DNA from: Microcella indica
Lineage (GTDB): Bacteria; Actinomycetota; Actinomycetes; Actinomycetales; Microbacteriaceae
Reading direction: 5' to 3'
NCBI RefSeq assembly: GCF_013414345.1
Contig: NZ_CP058670.1
Location: forward strand, 620,001-684,000
Length of the DNA: 64,000 nt
The notes beneath the pieces were generated by a model. It did not search any database, was not told the origin of the DNA, and was given only the letters and a program-made list of their open reading frames with translations. The translations under genes were made by a program, and so were the position numbers. Each line of letters begins with the position of its first letter. Within the stretch, counting starts at the first letter, position 1. This document shows positions 1-8,271 of this stretch, piece after piece.

Positions 1-538
1 CCTGCACGTTCGTCGCCATGAGCTCGGAGTGCAGTCCGCGTGACAGCTGAGCGACGGCGGCCTTCGTCGCGCCGTAGAGCGACTGGCCGGGCACGGGGGC
101 GTAGGCGCCCATGCTTGCGACGTTGACGATCGCGGCCTCGGGGCGCTGCGTGAGCTCGGGCAGGAAGGCCTTGATCGTGTTGATCGTGCCGTACAGGTTG
201 ACGTCGATGACCCGCTCGATCTGGTCGAAGCCGAGATCGGCGACCGGTACGAACTTCTGGATGATGCCCGCGATGTTGAGCAGCCCGTCGACCTGGCCGT
301 GCGCGGCGGTGACGGCCGCGGGCAGCGCGAGCACGGCATCCCGATCGGTGATGTTGACGACGTGCGTCGAGATCGCATCGCCCTTCGCTGCCGCCAGATT
401 CACGGTCTCGGCGAGACCCGCCTCGCTCAGGTCGACGGCGGCGACCTGCGCCCCCTTCTCGACGAGCTGGAGGGCGACCTCGCGCCCGATGCCGTTGCCG
501 GCGCCCGTGACGACGAAGACCTTCGAGGTGATCTGCAT
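1..538 (-). CDS. SDR family NAD(P)-dependent oxidoreductase, 3' end outside window
   Basis: Classical short-chain dehydrogenase/reductase with a Rossmann fold, oxidising or reducing an unidentified alcohol or ketone with NAD(P)(H). The start is ATG at 538 on the minus strand (MQITSKVFVVTGAGNGIGRE). The cofactor motif TGAGNGIG lies at about residues 11-18, an NIAG-type motif near residue 88, and the catalytic Ser plus YxxxK (SLYGATKAAV) near residues 153-157. About 179 residues are visible; typical members have 240-260, so the C-terminal quarter runs off the left edge. A minus-strand TAGCCT-like box about 45 bases upstream could serve as promoter. The substrate cannot be told from sequence. 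Confidence 0.9.
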   Translation of the reverse strand, partial: MQITSKVFVVTGAGNGIGREVALQLVEKGAQVAAVDLSEAGLAETVNLAAAKGDAISTHVVNITDRDAVLALPAAVTAAHGQVDGLLNIAGIIQKFVPVADLGFDQIERVIDVNLYGTINTIKAFLPELTQRPEAAIVNVASMGAYAPVPGQSLYGATKAAVAQLSRGLHSELMATNVQ

Positions 539-626
539 GATGCTCCTTGATCGAGGGATGCGCGGCTTCGCGCCCCACCAGGCTAGTCAGCCTCCCGGCC
601 TGACGGCAGGGTCGAACGTCCCCCGG

Positions 627-1187
627 TCACACCCGGTGGCTCTCACCGCGGCGCGGAGGCGTGTACGTGCACGTGTCGCCCGAGCACAGCGTGGGCGGAG
701 TGCGACTGAGGCGCCGGGCGAGCTCGCACCCCAGGCAGTAGCCGAAGGCGGCCTCGGCGAACAGCAGCGCGAGGCACGCCCCGCACACGGTCTGGGCGAT
801 GACCGCGGGAAGGCCCAGCCAGCCGAGAGCGAGGCAGCCGGCCAGGGCCATGCCGAAGCCCAGTCCCCAGGCAAGCCGCTTGCTGCGCGCCTCGACCCAT
901 TCGGGCCGTTGGGGGCGGGTGAGCAACGTGCCAAGAAGGAGGGTGGGGGTGAACCGCGTGCCGAGGAAGAGGCGAAGGTACATTTCGAGCGCGAAGACGG
1001 CGCCGAACGCGCGCATCACCGAGAGGTCTCCCGTCATCACGCCGATGAGCCAGGCGGTGAAGCCGGCGAGGAAGAGGATGCCGGCGGAGCCGCGCACGGC
1101 GCGCTCGTTGACGACGGGAGTCTCGATGCCCTCGACCCACTGACCGATCACGGGCTGAGGGCGGGGGTCGGCGCGGGGGGAGGTCAT
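627..1187 (-). CDS. DUF4395 family membrane protein
   Basis: 186-aa membrane protein of the DUF4395 family, function unproven. Family members often sit next to rhodanese or thioredoxin genes and are suspected to act in sulfur or thiol chemistry. The family core runs from VIGQWVEGIETPVVNE through hydrophobic segments at about residues 35-55, 60-80 and 110-150. It holds two cysteine sites, the VCGAC pair and the YCLGC pair. The chosen ATG at 1187 gives a compact family-length protein; upstream in-frame starts would read through the operator at 1197-1212. That CsoR-like palindrome lies 10 bases before the start, so the gene is probably repressed by a CsoR/CstR-type regulator. It is transcribed away from the LON-domain gene. 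Confidence 0.85.
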   Translation of the reverse strand: MTSPRADPRPQPVIGQWVEGIETPVVNERAVRGSAGILFLAGFTAWLIGVMTGDLSVMRAFGAVFALEMYLRLFLGTRFTPTLLLGTLLTRPQRPEWVEARSKRLAWGLGFGMALAGCLALGWLGLPAVIAQTVCGACLALLFAEAAFGYCLGCELARRLSRTPPTLCSGDTCTYTPPRRGESHRV

Positions 1188-1196
1188 GCCGCAACA

Positions 1197-1212
1197 ATAC
1201 CCCAGGGGGTAT
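1197..1212. promoter_or_regulatory. CsoR/CstR-like operator between divergent genes
   Basis: Perfect inverted repeat ATACCCC-AG-GGGGTAT with 7-base arms. It matches the arms of the operator in front of csoR at 49419-49435, which has a 3-base spacer. CsoR-family repressors bind G-tract/AT palindromes of this form. It lies immediately upstream of the DUF4395 start (1187, minus) and 44 bases before the LON-domain start (1256, plus), so either gene could be controlled. Binding is inferred from similarity only. Confidence 0.65.
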
Positions 1213-1255
1213 GCCCTGGTGGGAAATCCGCAGGAAGGGGTGGAAGCCTGGCGGC

Positions 1256-1915
1256 ATGACGGTACTGCCGATGTTCCCGCTGGGTAGCGTGCTGTTCCCG
1301 TCCATGCCCGCCGCACTGCGCATCTTCGAGGAGCGCTACATCGTGATGCTCTCGAAGGTGCTCGGCGAGGAGCCCTCCGAGTTCGGCATCGTGCTCATCG
1401 AGCGAGGCTCGGAGGTCGGCGGGGGAGAGCAGCGGTTCCCCATCGGAACCGTCGCGCAGATCACCCAGGTCGAGGCCAGCGAGGGCTTCATCGGGCTGGT
1501 CGCGCAGGGTTCGCGCCGCATCGAGATCGTCGAGTGGCTCGACGACGACCCCCACCCCCAGGCGGAGGTGCGCGAGCTGCCCGAACTCGAGTGGCAGGAC
1601 TCCCTGCAACCCCTGCGCGAGCAGGCCGAGCAACTCGTGCGCAGGACGATCGCCCAGGCGAGCGAGTTCGTCGAGCAGCAGTGGCCCGCTGACATCGTTC
1701 TCGACGACGATCCGATCGCGGCCGTCTGGCAGCTCGCGGGCATCGCACCGGTGGGGCCGCTCGACCAGGTGACGCTCCTGCGCTCGTCGACGACCGAGGA
1801 ACTCTTGCGCGGCATCATCGAGGCGACCGAGGGGGCTGCAGAGATGCTCACCCTGCAGGTCGAGGACGACGGCTTCCCGAGTCCCGACGACTTCCGCTCC
1901 GGCTCGGGCGAGTGA
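1256..1915 (+). CDS. LON peptidase substrate-binding domain protein
   Basis: 219-aa protein made almost wholly of the N-terminal substrate-binding (PUA-like) domain of Lon protease, without ATPase or protease domains. The diagnostic start is LPMFPLGSVLFPSMPAALRIFEERY, followed by FGIVLI at about residues 40-46 and a helical C-terminal half from about residue 110. Stand-alone LON-domain proteins are common in actinobacteria and have no settled role; protein quality control is a guess. ATG at 1256 is preferred over the upstream in-frame ATG at 1211, whose extra residues are not LON-like and overlap the operator. The end is acidic (FRSGSGE). Confidence 0.9.
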   Translation: MTVLPMFPLGSVLFPSMPAALRIFEERYIVMLSKVLGEEPSEFGIVLIERGSEVGGGEQRFPIGTVAQITQVEASEGFIGLVAQGSRRIEIVEWLDDDPHPQAEVRELPELEWQDSLQPLREQAEQLVRRTIAQASEFVEQQWPADIVLDDDPIAAVWQLAGIAPVGPLDQVTLLRSSTTEELLRGIIEATEGAAEMLTLQVEDDGFPSPDDFRSGSGE

Positions 1916-1941
1916 GGCGCGCGGCCTTCTAGGCTGATCGC

Positions 1942-2118
1942 ATGAACGCAGAGGCGGCCTTTCCCATCCCGACCGATGCGGCGACAGCCGCCTGGGCTGG
2001 TCCGGTCTTCGCGCTCATGGCGCTCACGGTCGTCGCGCTGCTCATCTGGCAGGCCGTGCGGTACTTCCGCGACGAACACGACGACGATGACGGCCCGGAT
2101 GGCGATCGCACGCAGTAG
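1942..2118 (+). CDS. small single-span membrane protein
   Basis: 58-aa protein with one hydrophobic helix at about residues 19-39 (AGPVFALMALTVVALLIWQ) and a charged tail HDDDDGPDGD. No family is recognised. A TAGGCT -10 box at 1930-1935 ends 6 bases before the ATG, a leaderless arrangement seen repeatedly in this window. That promoter, the compact fit before the glycine riboswitch and ordinary codon use argue it is a real small gene. Its stop overlaps a TAGAGT box at 2116-2121 that may be the promoter for the riboswitch transcript. Confidence 0.7.
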   Translation: MNAEAAFPIPTDAATAAWAGPVFALMALTVVALLIWQAVRYFRDEHDDDDGPDGDRTQ

Positions 2119-2162
2119 AGTGGCGCCCAGCATCACTCTCAACTGAACACTCGGCCGTCACC

Positions 2163-2370
2163 GTCGGGCGGGAGAGCGCGAGTCACAGCACCACGGCCGC
2201 GCACCGAAGGAGCAAGCCTCCCCGCCAATCTCTCAGGTCATCCGTACCGCTCGACCAGGCCACTCTGAAAAGCAGGAGAGCGCCCGCGCCTCCTCGCCCA
2301 CGGTGAAAGCGCCGCCCGCGCATCTCGGGCGCGTGAAACTCTCAGGCTCATGACAGAGGGGGAGTTCCAC
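2163..2370 (+). promoter_or_regulatory. tandem glycine riboswitch (gcvT leader)
   Basis: Two consecutive glycine aptamers lie just upstream of gcvT. The first (about 2163-2252) shows GGGAGAGC, CCGAAGGAGCAAGC and TCTCTCAGGTC. The second (about 2268-2370) shows AGCAGGAGAGC, CACGGTGAAAGC, GAAACTCTCAGGCTC and a closing GACAGAGGGGGAG. These are the hallmark conserved blocks of the class. Glycine binding switches on the cleavage-system operon in known cases. The likely transcription start is near 2128, downstream of the TAGAGT box at 2116-2121. The exact outer ends are approximate. Confidence 0.93.
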
Positions 2371-2395
2371 CGACCCGACGTGTCAGGAGAACTCC

Positions 2396-3538
2396 GTGTC
2401 AGACACCACCCCCCTCGCGGCGATGCAGAGGTCGCCGCTGCACGACGAGCATGCAGCACTCGGTGCGACTTTCACGGGGTTCGCCGGCTGGCAGATGCCC
2501 GTGCGCTACAGCAGCGACCTCGCGGAGCACGCGGCCGTGCGCACAGCGGCGGGACTGTTCGACCTCTCGCACATGGCGGAGATCTCCGTCACCGGGGCTG
2601 ACGCCGGCGCCTTCCTCGATGTCGCACTCGCCGGCCGACTGTCGGCACTGCCGCTGCTCAAGGCGAAGTACTCACTGCTGCTCGACGAGAGCGGCGGCAT
2701 CATCGACGACCTCATCGTCTACGCGAGCGCAGAAGCCGAGTACCTCGTCGTCGCGAATGCGAGCAACCGGCACGCTGTCGTCGAAGCACTCCTCGCCCGA
2801 CAGGCTGACTTCGAGGTGCAGCTCGCCGACCTCACCGAGCAGCTCGCGCTCATCGCCGTGCAAGGCCCGGCGGCGCGCGCGATCCTCGACCATACCGAGG
2901 GGCTCGCTACCCGCGACGAGCTCTCGCGGGGCCGCACGCTCGACACGCTCGGGTACTACGCGGCGATGGGCATGGCCTGGCGCGACAGCCCGGTCTTCGT
3001 CGCCCGCACCGGCTACACGGGCGAGGACGGGTTCGAGCTGTACGTCGATGCGTCCGACGCCGTCGCGCTGTGGCGCGCACTCCTCGCCGCGGGCGAGGCG
3101 CACGGCCTCATGCCATGCGGTCTCGCGGCGCGCGACACCCTGCGACTCGAGGCGGGCATGCCCCTGTACGGCCATGAGCTGAGTCGAGACATCCTTCCTG
3201 AGCAGGCGGGCCTCGGGCGCGCTGTCGCCGTCGACAAGCCGCGCTTCGTCGGCAAGGCGGCGATCGAGGCAGGACCCGCCGGGGACGCGCGCGTGCTCGT
3301 GGGCCTGCGCGCCGAGGGCCGGCGTGCTCCGCGCGCCGAGTACTCCGTTCTGCACGGCGAGGACGCCGTGGGCGCCGTCACGAGCGGGGCGCTCTCGCCC
3401 ACCCTCGGGTACCCGATCGCGATGGCGCTCGTGCACCCCGACCACCGCGCGCCGGGCACCGTGCTCGACGTCGACGTGCGCGGCACGCGTGTGCCCGCGA
3501 CCGTCGTCCCCCTCCCGTTCTACCGAAAAGAGGACTGA
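2396..3538 (+). CDS. gcvT: glycine cleavage system aminomethyltransferase (T-protein)
   Basis: 380-aa folate-dependent aminomethyltransferase. It moves the methylene group from the aminomethyl-lipoyl arm of GcvH to tetrahydrofolate and releases ammonia. Family features include [13 protein letters not shown] near the N-terminus, [25 protein letters not shown], the folate-pocket stretch [14 protein letters not shown], and [21 protein letters not shown]. It starts with GTG at 2396, with an AGGAGA ribosome site 6 bases before. It is the first gene of a gcvT-gcvH-gcvP operon under the tandem glycine riboswitch and has the usual family length. Confidence 0.97.
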   Translation: MSDTTPLAAMQRSPLHDEHAALGATFTGFAGWQMPVRYSSDLAEHAAVRTAAGLFDLSHMAEISVTGADAGAFLDVALAGRLSALPLLKAKYSLLLDESGGIIDDLIVYASAEAEYLVVANASNRHAVVEALLARQADFEVQLADLTEQLALIAVQGPAARAILDHTEGLATRDELSRGRTLDTLGYYAAMGMAWRDSPVFVARTGYTGEDGFELYVDASDAVALWRALLAAGEAHGLMPCGLAARDTLRLEAGMPLYGHELSRDILPEQAGLGRAVAVDKPRFVGKAAIEAGPAGDARVLVGLRAEGRRAPRAEYSVLHGEDAVGAVTSGALSPTLGYPIAMALVHPDHRAPGTVLDVDVRGTRVPATVVPLPFYRKED

Positions 3539-3541
3539 GTC

Positions 3542-3913
3542 ATGAGCGTTCCCGACGACCTGCAGTACACCGCCGAACACGAGTGGGTGCGCCTCGAGGG
3601 CGACATCGCGACGGTCGGCATCACCCAGTACGCGGCCGACTCCCTCGGCGATGTCGTCTACGTCGAGCTGCCCGCCGTCGGTGCGGCGCTCGCCGCAGGT
3701 GCGATTGTCGGCGAGGTCGAGTCGACCAAGTCGGTCGGCGAGCTGTATGCCCCGCTCGCCGGCGAGGTCGTCGAGGCCAATCAGGGTGTCGTCGATGCGC
3801 CCGAGACGATCAACTCGGACCCGTACGGCGAGGGTTGGCTCGTCAAGCTTCGTGTGAGCGAGCCGCCCGCTCTGATGACCGCCGACGACTACCGCACCCT
3901 CATCAGCGCCTGA
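3542..3913 (+). CDS. gcvH: glycine cleavage system H protein (lipoyl carrier)
   Basis: 123-aa lipoyl carrier that shuttles the aminomethyl intermediate between GcvP, GcvT and the lipoamide dehydrogenase. The lipoyl-lysine motif VESTKSVGE puts the modified residue at Lys63. The start [20 protein letters not shown] and the C-terminal [13 protein letters not shown] are typical, and the length is standard. It begins 3 bases after the gcvT stop, so it is cotranscribed and riboswitch controlled. Lipoate attachment genes are not in the window. Confidence 0.97.
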   Translation: MSVPDDLQYTAEHEWVRLEGDIATVGITQYAADSLGDVVYVELPAVGAALAAGAIVGEVESTKSVGELYAPLAGEVVEANQGVVDAPETINSDPYGEGWLVKLRVSEPPALMTADDYRTLISA

Positions 3914-3966
3914 CCGGCGCACCGCACCCGCCTTTCCGCATTCGACCCCAGGGAGCCTCGACACCC

Positions 3967-6909
3967 GTGAGCCACGCCTTCGCCGACCGTCACATCGGCC
4001 TCGACTCCGACGCCCGCCAGCTCATGCTCGACGCCCTCGGGTACCCCGATCTCGCATCGATGATGGATGCGGCCGTACCCGCCGCCATCCGTCAGTCGAG
4101 CCCGCTGCGCACGCTGCCCGAACCGGCATCGGAGGCGGAGGTGCTCGCCGAGCTGCGCGCGATCGCCGACCACAACACCGTGCGCCGCTCGCTCATCGGG
4201 CAGGGCTACTACGGCACCGTCACCCCCGCGGTGATTCAGCGCAACGTCTTCGAGAACCCCAGTTGGTACACGGCGTACACGCCGTATCAGCCGGAGATCT
4301 CGCAGGGGCGCCTCGAGGCACTGCTGAACTTCCAGACGATGGTCGCCGACCTCACGGGGCTGCACACGGCCAACGCCTCGATGCTCGACGAGGCGACGGC
4401 CGTCGTCGAGGGCATGCTGCTCGCCCGCCGCGCCTCGAAGAGCACCTCCAACCTCTTCCTCGTCGATAGCGACCTCTTCGCGCAGACGCGCGCCGTGCTC
4501 GACGGGCGTGCGGAGGCGCTCGGGCTCGACCTGGCCTACCTGCCGCTCGCCGAGACCGACCCGGCCGACCTGCCCGAGGCGTTCGGCGTCTTCGTGCAGT
4601 ACCCGGCCGCATCCGGTCGCGTGTGGGATCCGTCCGCGGTCATCGCCCAGGTGCACGAGCAGGGCGGGCTCGCGGTCGTGGCGGCCGACCTGCTCGCTCT
4701 CACGCTTCTGACCCCACCCGGCGAGCTCGGCGCCGACGTCGCGGTCGGCACGACGCAGCGCTTCGGCATCCCCATGGGTTTCGGCGGGCCGCACGCCGGC
4801 TATCTGGCCGTGCGCGCAGGCCTCGAGCGTCAGCTGCCCGGTCGTCTCGTCGGCGTCTCGAAGGATGCCGATGGTCGCCCCGCCTACCGGCTCACCCTGC
4901 AGACGCGCGAGCAGCACATCCGCCGCGACAAGGCCACCAGCAACATCTGCACGGCGCAAGTGCTGCTCGCCGTCATGGCATCGATGTACGGCGTCTACCA
5001 CGGGCCCGATGGCCTCCGCCGGATCGCCGAGCGCGTGCACCAGCAGGCCGCGAGCATCGCTGCGCAGCTCCAGGGCGCGGGCTACGAGGTCGCGCACGAC
5101 GCGTTCTTCGACACTCTCGAGGTCACCGCGCCGGGCCGCGCCGCCGAGCTCGTCGCAGCCGCACTCGAGCACGACGTGCTGCTCTGGCAGGTCGACGACG
5201 ATACGGTGCGGCTGAGCTTCGACGAGACGACCGCTGTCTCGCCCGTGCGCGGCACGACCCTGGGCGGGGGGCAGCTCGGGTCGGCGATCGTCGCGATCTT
5301 CGGTCTCGAATCCGACTGGGCCATGGTGTTCGAAAGCCCGATTCCCGCGAACCTGCGCCGGGCGTCCGAGTTCATGACGCACCCGGTGTTCCACGCCCAC
5401 CGCAGCGAGACGGCGATGATGCGCTACCTCAAGCGCCTCGCCGACCGCGACTACGCGCTCGATCGCGGCATGATCCCGCTCGGCTCGTGCACGATGAAGC
5501 TCAACGCTGCGACCGAGATGGCGGCGGTCAGCTGGCCCGAGTTCAGCGGCCTGCACCCCTTCGCGCCTCTCGACGACGTGCAGGGCACCCTCGTCATGGT
5601 CGGCCACATCGAGACGTGGCTTGCCGAGCTGACAGGCTACGACGCGGTCTCGCTGCAGCCCAACGCGGGCAGCCAGGGCGAGCTCGCCGGGCTCCTCGCC
5701 ATCCGCGGCTACCACCGGTCGCGCGGCGACAAACAGCGCACCGTGTGCCTCATCCCCTCGAGCGCGCACGGCACCAATGCGGCCTCCGCCGTGCTCGCCG
5801 GGATGCGCGTCGTCGTCGTCGCCACGACCGGTAGCGGCGACGTCGATCTCGGCGACCTTCGCGCGAAGATCGCCGAGCACCGCGACGAGCTCGCCGCGCT
5901 CATGATCACCTACCCCTCTACGCACGGCGTGTACGAGCACGTTGTCAAGGACGTCACGGCGGCCGTCCACGAGGCGGGCGGGCAGGTTTACATCGACGGC
6001 GCCAACCTCAACGCGCTCCTGGGCTACGCGCGCTTCGGTGACCTCGGCGGCGACGTCAGCCATCTCAACCTGCACAAGACGTTCTGCATCCCGCACGGTG
6101 GTGGAGGCCCTGGCGTGGGCCCCGTCGCCGCCAAGGCGCACCTCGCGGAGTTTCTGCCCGGGCACCCGCTCGCGCAGATGGCGCAGCACCCGCCGTTCGA
6201 CCTGCTTACCGGTCGCGCGGGCACGGTCGAGCACCGCGGCGCGCCCGTCTCGGCAGCGTCGTACGGCAGCGCGAGCATCCTGCCCATCTCCTGGGCCTAT
6301 GCGCGCCTCATGGGCGCCGAAGGGCTCACGGAGGCCACCGCCAACGCCGTCCTCGCGGCCAACTACATCGCCCTGCGCCTGCGCGACCACTACCCCGTGC
6401 TGTATGCGGGCGAGAGCGGGCTCGTCGCGCACGAGTGCGTCCTCGATCTGCGGCCGCTGCGCGAGGCCACGGGCGTGACCGTTGACGACGTCGCGAAGCG
6501 CCTCATCGACTACGGCTTCCACGCGCCGACCATGTCGTTCCCCGTCGCGGGCACCCTCATGGTCGAGCCGACCGAGTCGGAGGATCTCGCCGAGCTCGAG
6601 CGGTTCATCCAGGCCATGATCGCCATTCGCCACGAGGCCGACGCCGTCGCCGCGGGGGAGTGGCCCGCCGACGACAACCCCCTCGTGAACGCCCCGCACA
6701 CGGCCGAGAGTGTCATCGTCGGGCAGTGGGAGCACGCGTACTCGCGCGAGCTTGCCGCCTACCCAGCCACCCTCGCCGGTTCGACCGTCGACGGGGGGTT
6801 CGGGGCGACGCGGGCCGACAAGTACTGGCCGCCCGTGCGCCGCGTCGACCAGGCGTACGGTGACCGCAACGTCGTCTGCTCCTGTCCGCCGGTGGAGGCA
6901 TTCGCCTAG
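3967..6909 (+). CDS. gcvP: glycine dehydrogenase (decarboxylating), P-protein
   Basis: 980-aa single-chain PLP-dependent glycine decarboxylase. It decarboxylates glycine and loads the aminomethyl group onto lipoylated GcvH. The pyridoxal-binding lysine is in [15 protein letters not shown] (Lys704), and the N-terminal half holds [11 protein letters not shown] and [17 protein letters not shown] at 3967 ([11 protein letters not shown]) is chosen because it gives the canonical N-terminus; the open frame extends upstream through gcvH but that is non-homologous. The stop codon TAG (6907-6909) lies inside a 40-base palindrome and inside the first copy of a 75-base direct repeat, so the last residues EAFA are encoded by repeat DNA. 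Confidence 0.97.
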   Translation: MSHAFADRHIGLDSDARQLMLDALGYPDLASMMDAAVPAAIRQSSPLRTLPEPASEAEVLAELRAIADHNTVRRSLIGQGYYGTVTPAVIQRNVFENPSWYTAYTPYQPEISQGRLEALLNFQTMVADLTGLHTANASMLDEATAVVEGMLLARRASKSTSNLFLVDSDLFAQTRAVLDGRAEALGLDLAYLPLAETDPADLPEAFGVFVQYPAASGRVWDPSAVIAQVHEQGGLAVVAADLLALTLLTPPGELGADVAVGTTQRFGIPMGFGGPHAGYLAVRAGLERQLPGRLVGVSKDADGRPAYRLTLQTREQHIRRDKATSNICTAQVLLAVMASMYGVYHGPDGLRRIAERVHQQAASIAAQLQGAGYEVAHDAFFDTLEVTAPGRAAELVAAALEHDVLLWQVDDDTVRLSFDETTAVSPVRGTTLGGGQLGSAIVAIFGLESDWAMVFESPIPANLRRASEFMTHPVFHAHRSETAMMRYLKRLADRDYALDRGMIPLGSCTMKLNAATEMAAVSWPEFSGLHPFAPLDDVQGTLVMVGHIETWLAELTGYDAVSLQPNAGSQGELAGLLAIRGYHRSRGDKQRTVCLIPSSAHGTNAASAVLAGMRVVVVATTGSGDVDLGDLRAKIAEHRDELAALMITYPSTHGVYEHVVKDVTAAVHEAGGQVYIDGANLNALLGYARFGDLGGDVSHLNLHKTFCIPHGGGGPGVGPVAAKAHLAEFLPGHPLAQMAQHPPFDLLTGRAGTVEHRGAPVSAASYGSASILPISWAYARLMGAEGLTEATANAVLAANYIALRLRDHYPVLYAGESGLVAHECVLDLRPLREATGVTVDDVAKRLIDYGFHAPTMSFPVAGTLMVEPTESEDLAELERFIQAMIAIRHEADAVAAGEWPADDNPLVNAPHTAESVIVGQWEHAYSRELAAYPATLAGSTVDGGFGATRADKYWPPVRRVDQAYGDRNVVCSCPPVEAFA

Positions 6910-6928
6910 AGGCGATTGCCTCCACCGG
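6889..6928 (+). terminator. palindromic hairpin spanning the gcvP stop
   Basis: Near-perfect 40-base palindrome, CCGGTGGAGGCA ... TTGCCTCCACCGG, with inner arms TCGCCT/AGGCGA. It overlaps the gcvP stop codon and probably ends the gcv transcript. No T-tract follows, so it may be a Rho-assisted, bidirectional or RNA-stabilising structure. Confidence 0.6.
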
Positions 6929-7047
6929 CATCCCACCGTGCTTGTCTGGCGCGCCTGCGGCGCGACGTGAGTGCATTCGCCTAGAGGCGATTGCCTCCAC
7001 CGGCATACCGTTGTGCTTGTCTGGCGCGCCTGCGGCGCGACGGGAGT
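6898..7047. repeat. 75-bp tandem direct repeat after gcvP
   Basis: Two adjacent 75-base units (6898-6972 and 6973-7047) share GCATTCGCCTAGAGGCGATT at the start and GTCTGGCGCGCCTGCGGCGC later, with only a few differences in the middle and at the end. Each unit contains the right arm of the gcvP palindrome and a second GC-rich stem-loop (CGCGCC-TGC-GGCGCG). It looks like a REP-like palindromic unit that was duplicated between convergent genes gcvP and the CPBP protease gene. Confidence 0.85.
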
Positions 7048-7077
7048 GCCTTCGCGGAGTAGGCGACTTCTCGCAGC

Positions 7078-7878
7078 CTAGGCGGGGATGCCGAAGAGCT
7101 CGGGGAACGCGGCGGCCGTCGCCGGGTATCCCACGAATACCGCAGCGTCGATCGCGGTGTGGGCGACGATGAGCGGAGCCACGCGACCGGTGCGCGTGTA
7201 CAGCCATCCGAAGAGGATGCCCATGGCCACGTTGCCGACGAACGCACCGAAGCCCTGGTAGAGGTGGTAGGTGCCGCGCAGCAGGGCGCTCGTGAGGATG
7301 ATCGCCCAGGGGCTCCAGCGCAGGTCGCGCAGTCGGGCGAACAGGTACCCGACGGCGATGAGCTCTTCGACCAGGCCCGCGCGCAGCGCCGCGAGCAGCA
7401 GCACGGGGACCGTCCACCAGTACTCGTCGAGTGCGGTGGGCACGACCGTCACGGTCAGACCCAGGCCGCGACCGGCGAGGTAGAGCCCGAGCCCGGGCAC
7501 GCCCACGAGGAGGGCGAGCCCCAGCCCGTCGCGCACGTCGCGCCAGGGCCGCGTGCCGTCGAGCCCCAGGCGGTGGAGGTGGGGTCGCGCGGCGCTCCAC
7601 AGCAACCATGCGACGAGGGCGACGGGCACGAGCCCGAAGGCGATGCTCAGCAGCTGGTAGACGAGGTCGAAGATCTCGCGGTCGTCTCGGGATGCGTTGA
7701 TCGTGGCGGTCTGCTGCGAGAGAGGCACCTCCCGCGTGAGCCGGTTGGTGATCGCGACGACCGAGTAGACCGCGCTCGCACCGAGGGAGAGCCCGAGCAC
7801 GAGCAGGATCTCGAGGCGCACGCGAGCCCCGGTGAGCGGCGCGATCTCGAGACCGACGGGGCGGGGCTGATCAGTCAT
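7078..7878 (-). CDS. CPBP family intramembrane metalloprotease
   Basis: 266-aa polytopic membrane protein of the CPBP (CAAX protease and bacteriocin-processing) family. The active-site pattern is partly visible: AGLVEELIAVGYLF gives the EE motif at about residue 165, then RGTYHLYQG and a later VAHTAIDAAVFV that supplies the C-terminal His. Members cleave unknown membrane substrates or act in peptide immunity. Start ATG at 7878 is chosen over upstream extensions because the added residues are basic and not family-like. It is convergent with gcvP. The position of the conserved residues supports an active enzyme, but the substrate is unknown. Confidence 0.85.
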   Translation of the reverse strand: MTDQPRPVGLEIAPLTGARVRLEILLVLGLSLGASAVYSVVAITNRLTREVPLSQQTATINASRDDREIFDLVYQLLSIAFGLVPVALVAWLLWSAARPHLHRLGLDGTRPWRDVRDGLGLALLVGVPGLGLYLAGRGLGLTVTVVPTALDEYWWTVPVLLLAALRAGLVEELIAVGYLFARLRDLRWSPWAIILTSALLRGTYHLYQGFGAFVGNVAMGILFGWLYTRTGRVAPLIVAHTAIDAAVFVGYPATAAAFPELFGIPA

Positions 7879-8271
7879 GCGTTCGAGGGCGCGTTCGCGT
7901 GGGCAACCACGCCGACGAGCGAGCGCGCGAACGCGCACTTTGTGGACTTCCCCCAACGTGGGGTGGACAACACGGTCTGTTCTTTGGCGCAAACCACCAG
8001 GGCATCTCCTCGCTCACTGGGCACCGGGTCGGCAGGTATCGCCGAATTCATCAAGGATGCGCCATCAAACGCAAGATAACTGCATACAACGGCGCTATCG
8101 CGCATGAAAACAATAGCCAAGACGTTTTCCCGCGCACATCGTTACTGGTGTGTAACGAAAGCCGCGCCGGTTTGGCTCCGATGACTCAGCCTCTCTAGGG
8201 TCAGATCCAATACGCGTGCGCGCCCGACCGCAAGTCGGTGCTGCACGTATCCATCTTGCACAGGAGGAAAA
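7879..8271 (+). other. 393-base intergenic region upstream of the peptide-binding lipoprotein gene
   Basis: No gene is seen. The stretch is AT-richer than its surroundings from about 8040. It contains the inverted repeat at 8140-8157 and a strong ribosome site AGGAGG at 8262-8267, 4 bases before the TTG start. It probably holds the divergent promoters of the CPBP gene and the ABC transporter. Confidence 0.6.
8140..8157. promoter_or_regulatory. inverted repeat, candidate operator
   Basis: CGTTAC-TGGTGT-GTAACG, perfect 6-base arms, 115 bases before the substrate-binding protein start. It is a candidate binding site for a dimeric regulator of the peptide transporter. No regulator gene is adjacent, so the factor is unknown. 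Confidence 0.4.

Noticed and set aside
1211-1255. Upstream ATG for the LON-domain protein
   Set aside because: The added 15 residues (MPWWEIRRKG...) precede the family start and overlap the operator; ATG 1256 fits the domain.
111-1259. Plus-strand frame of 382 aa at the left edge
   Set aside because: It lies antisense to the SDR and DUF4395 genes and has low-complexity composition; the minus strand shows the real domains.
3889-6936. Long minus-strand frame opposite gcvP
   Set aside because: It has no recognisable domain, while the plus strand encodes full-length GcvP with its PLP lysine.
6898-7047. CRISPR array
   Set aside because: There are only two adjacent 75-base copies with no spacers and no cas genes nearby.
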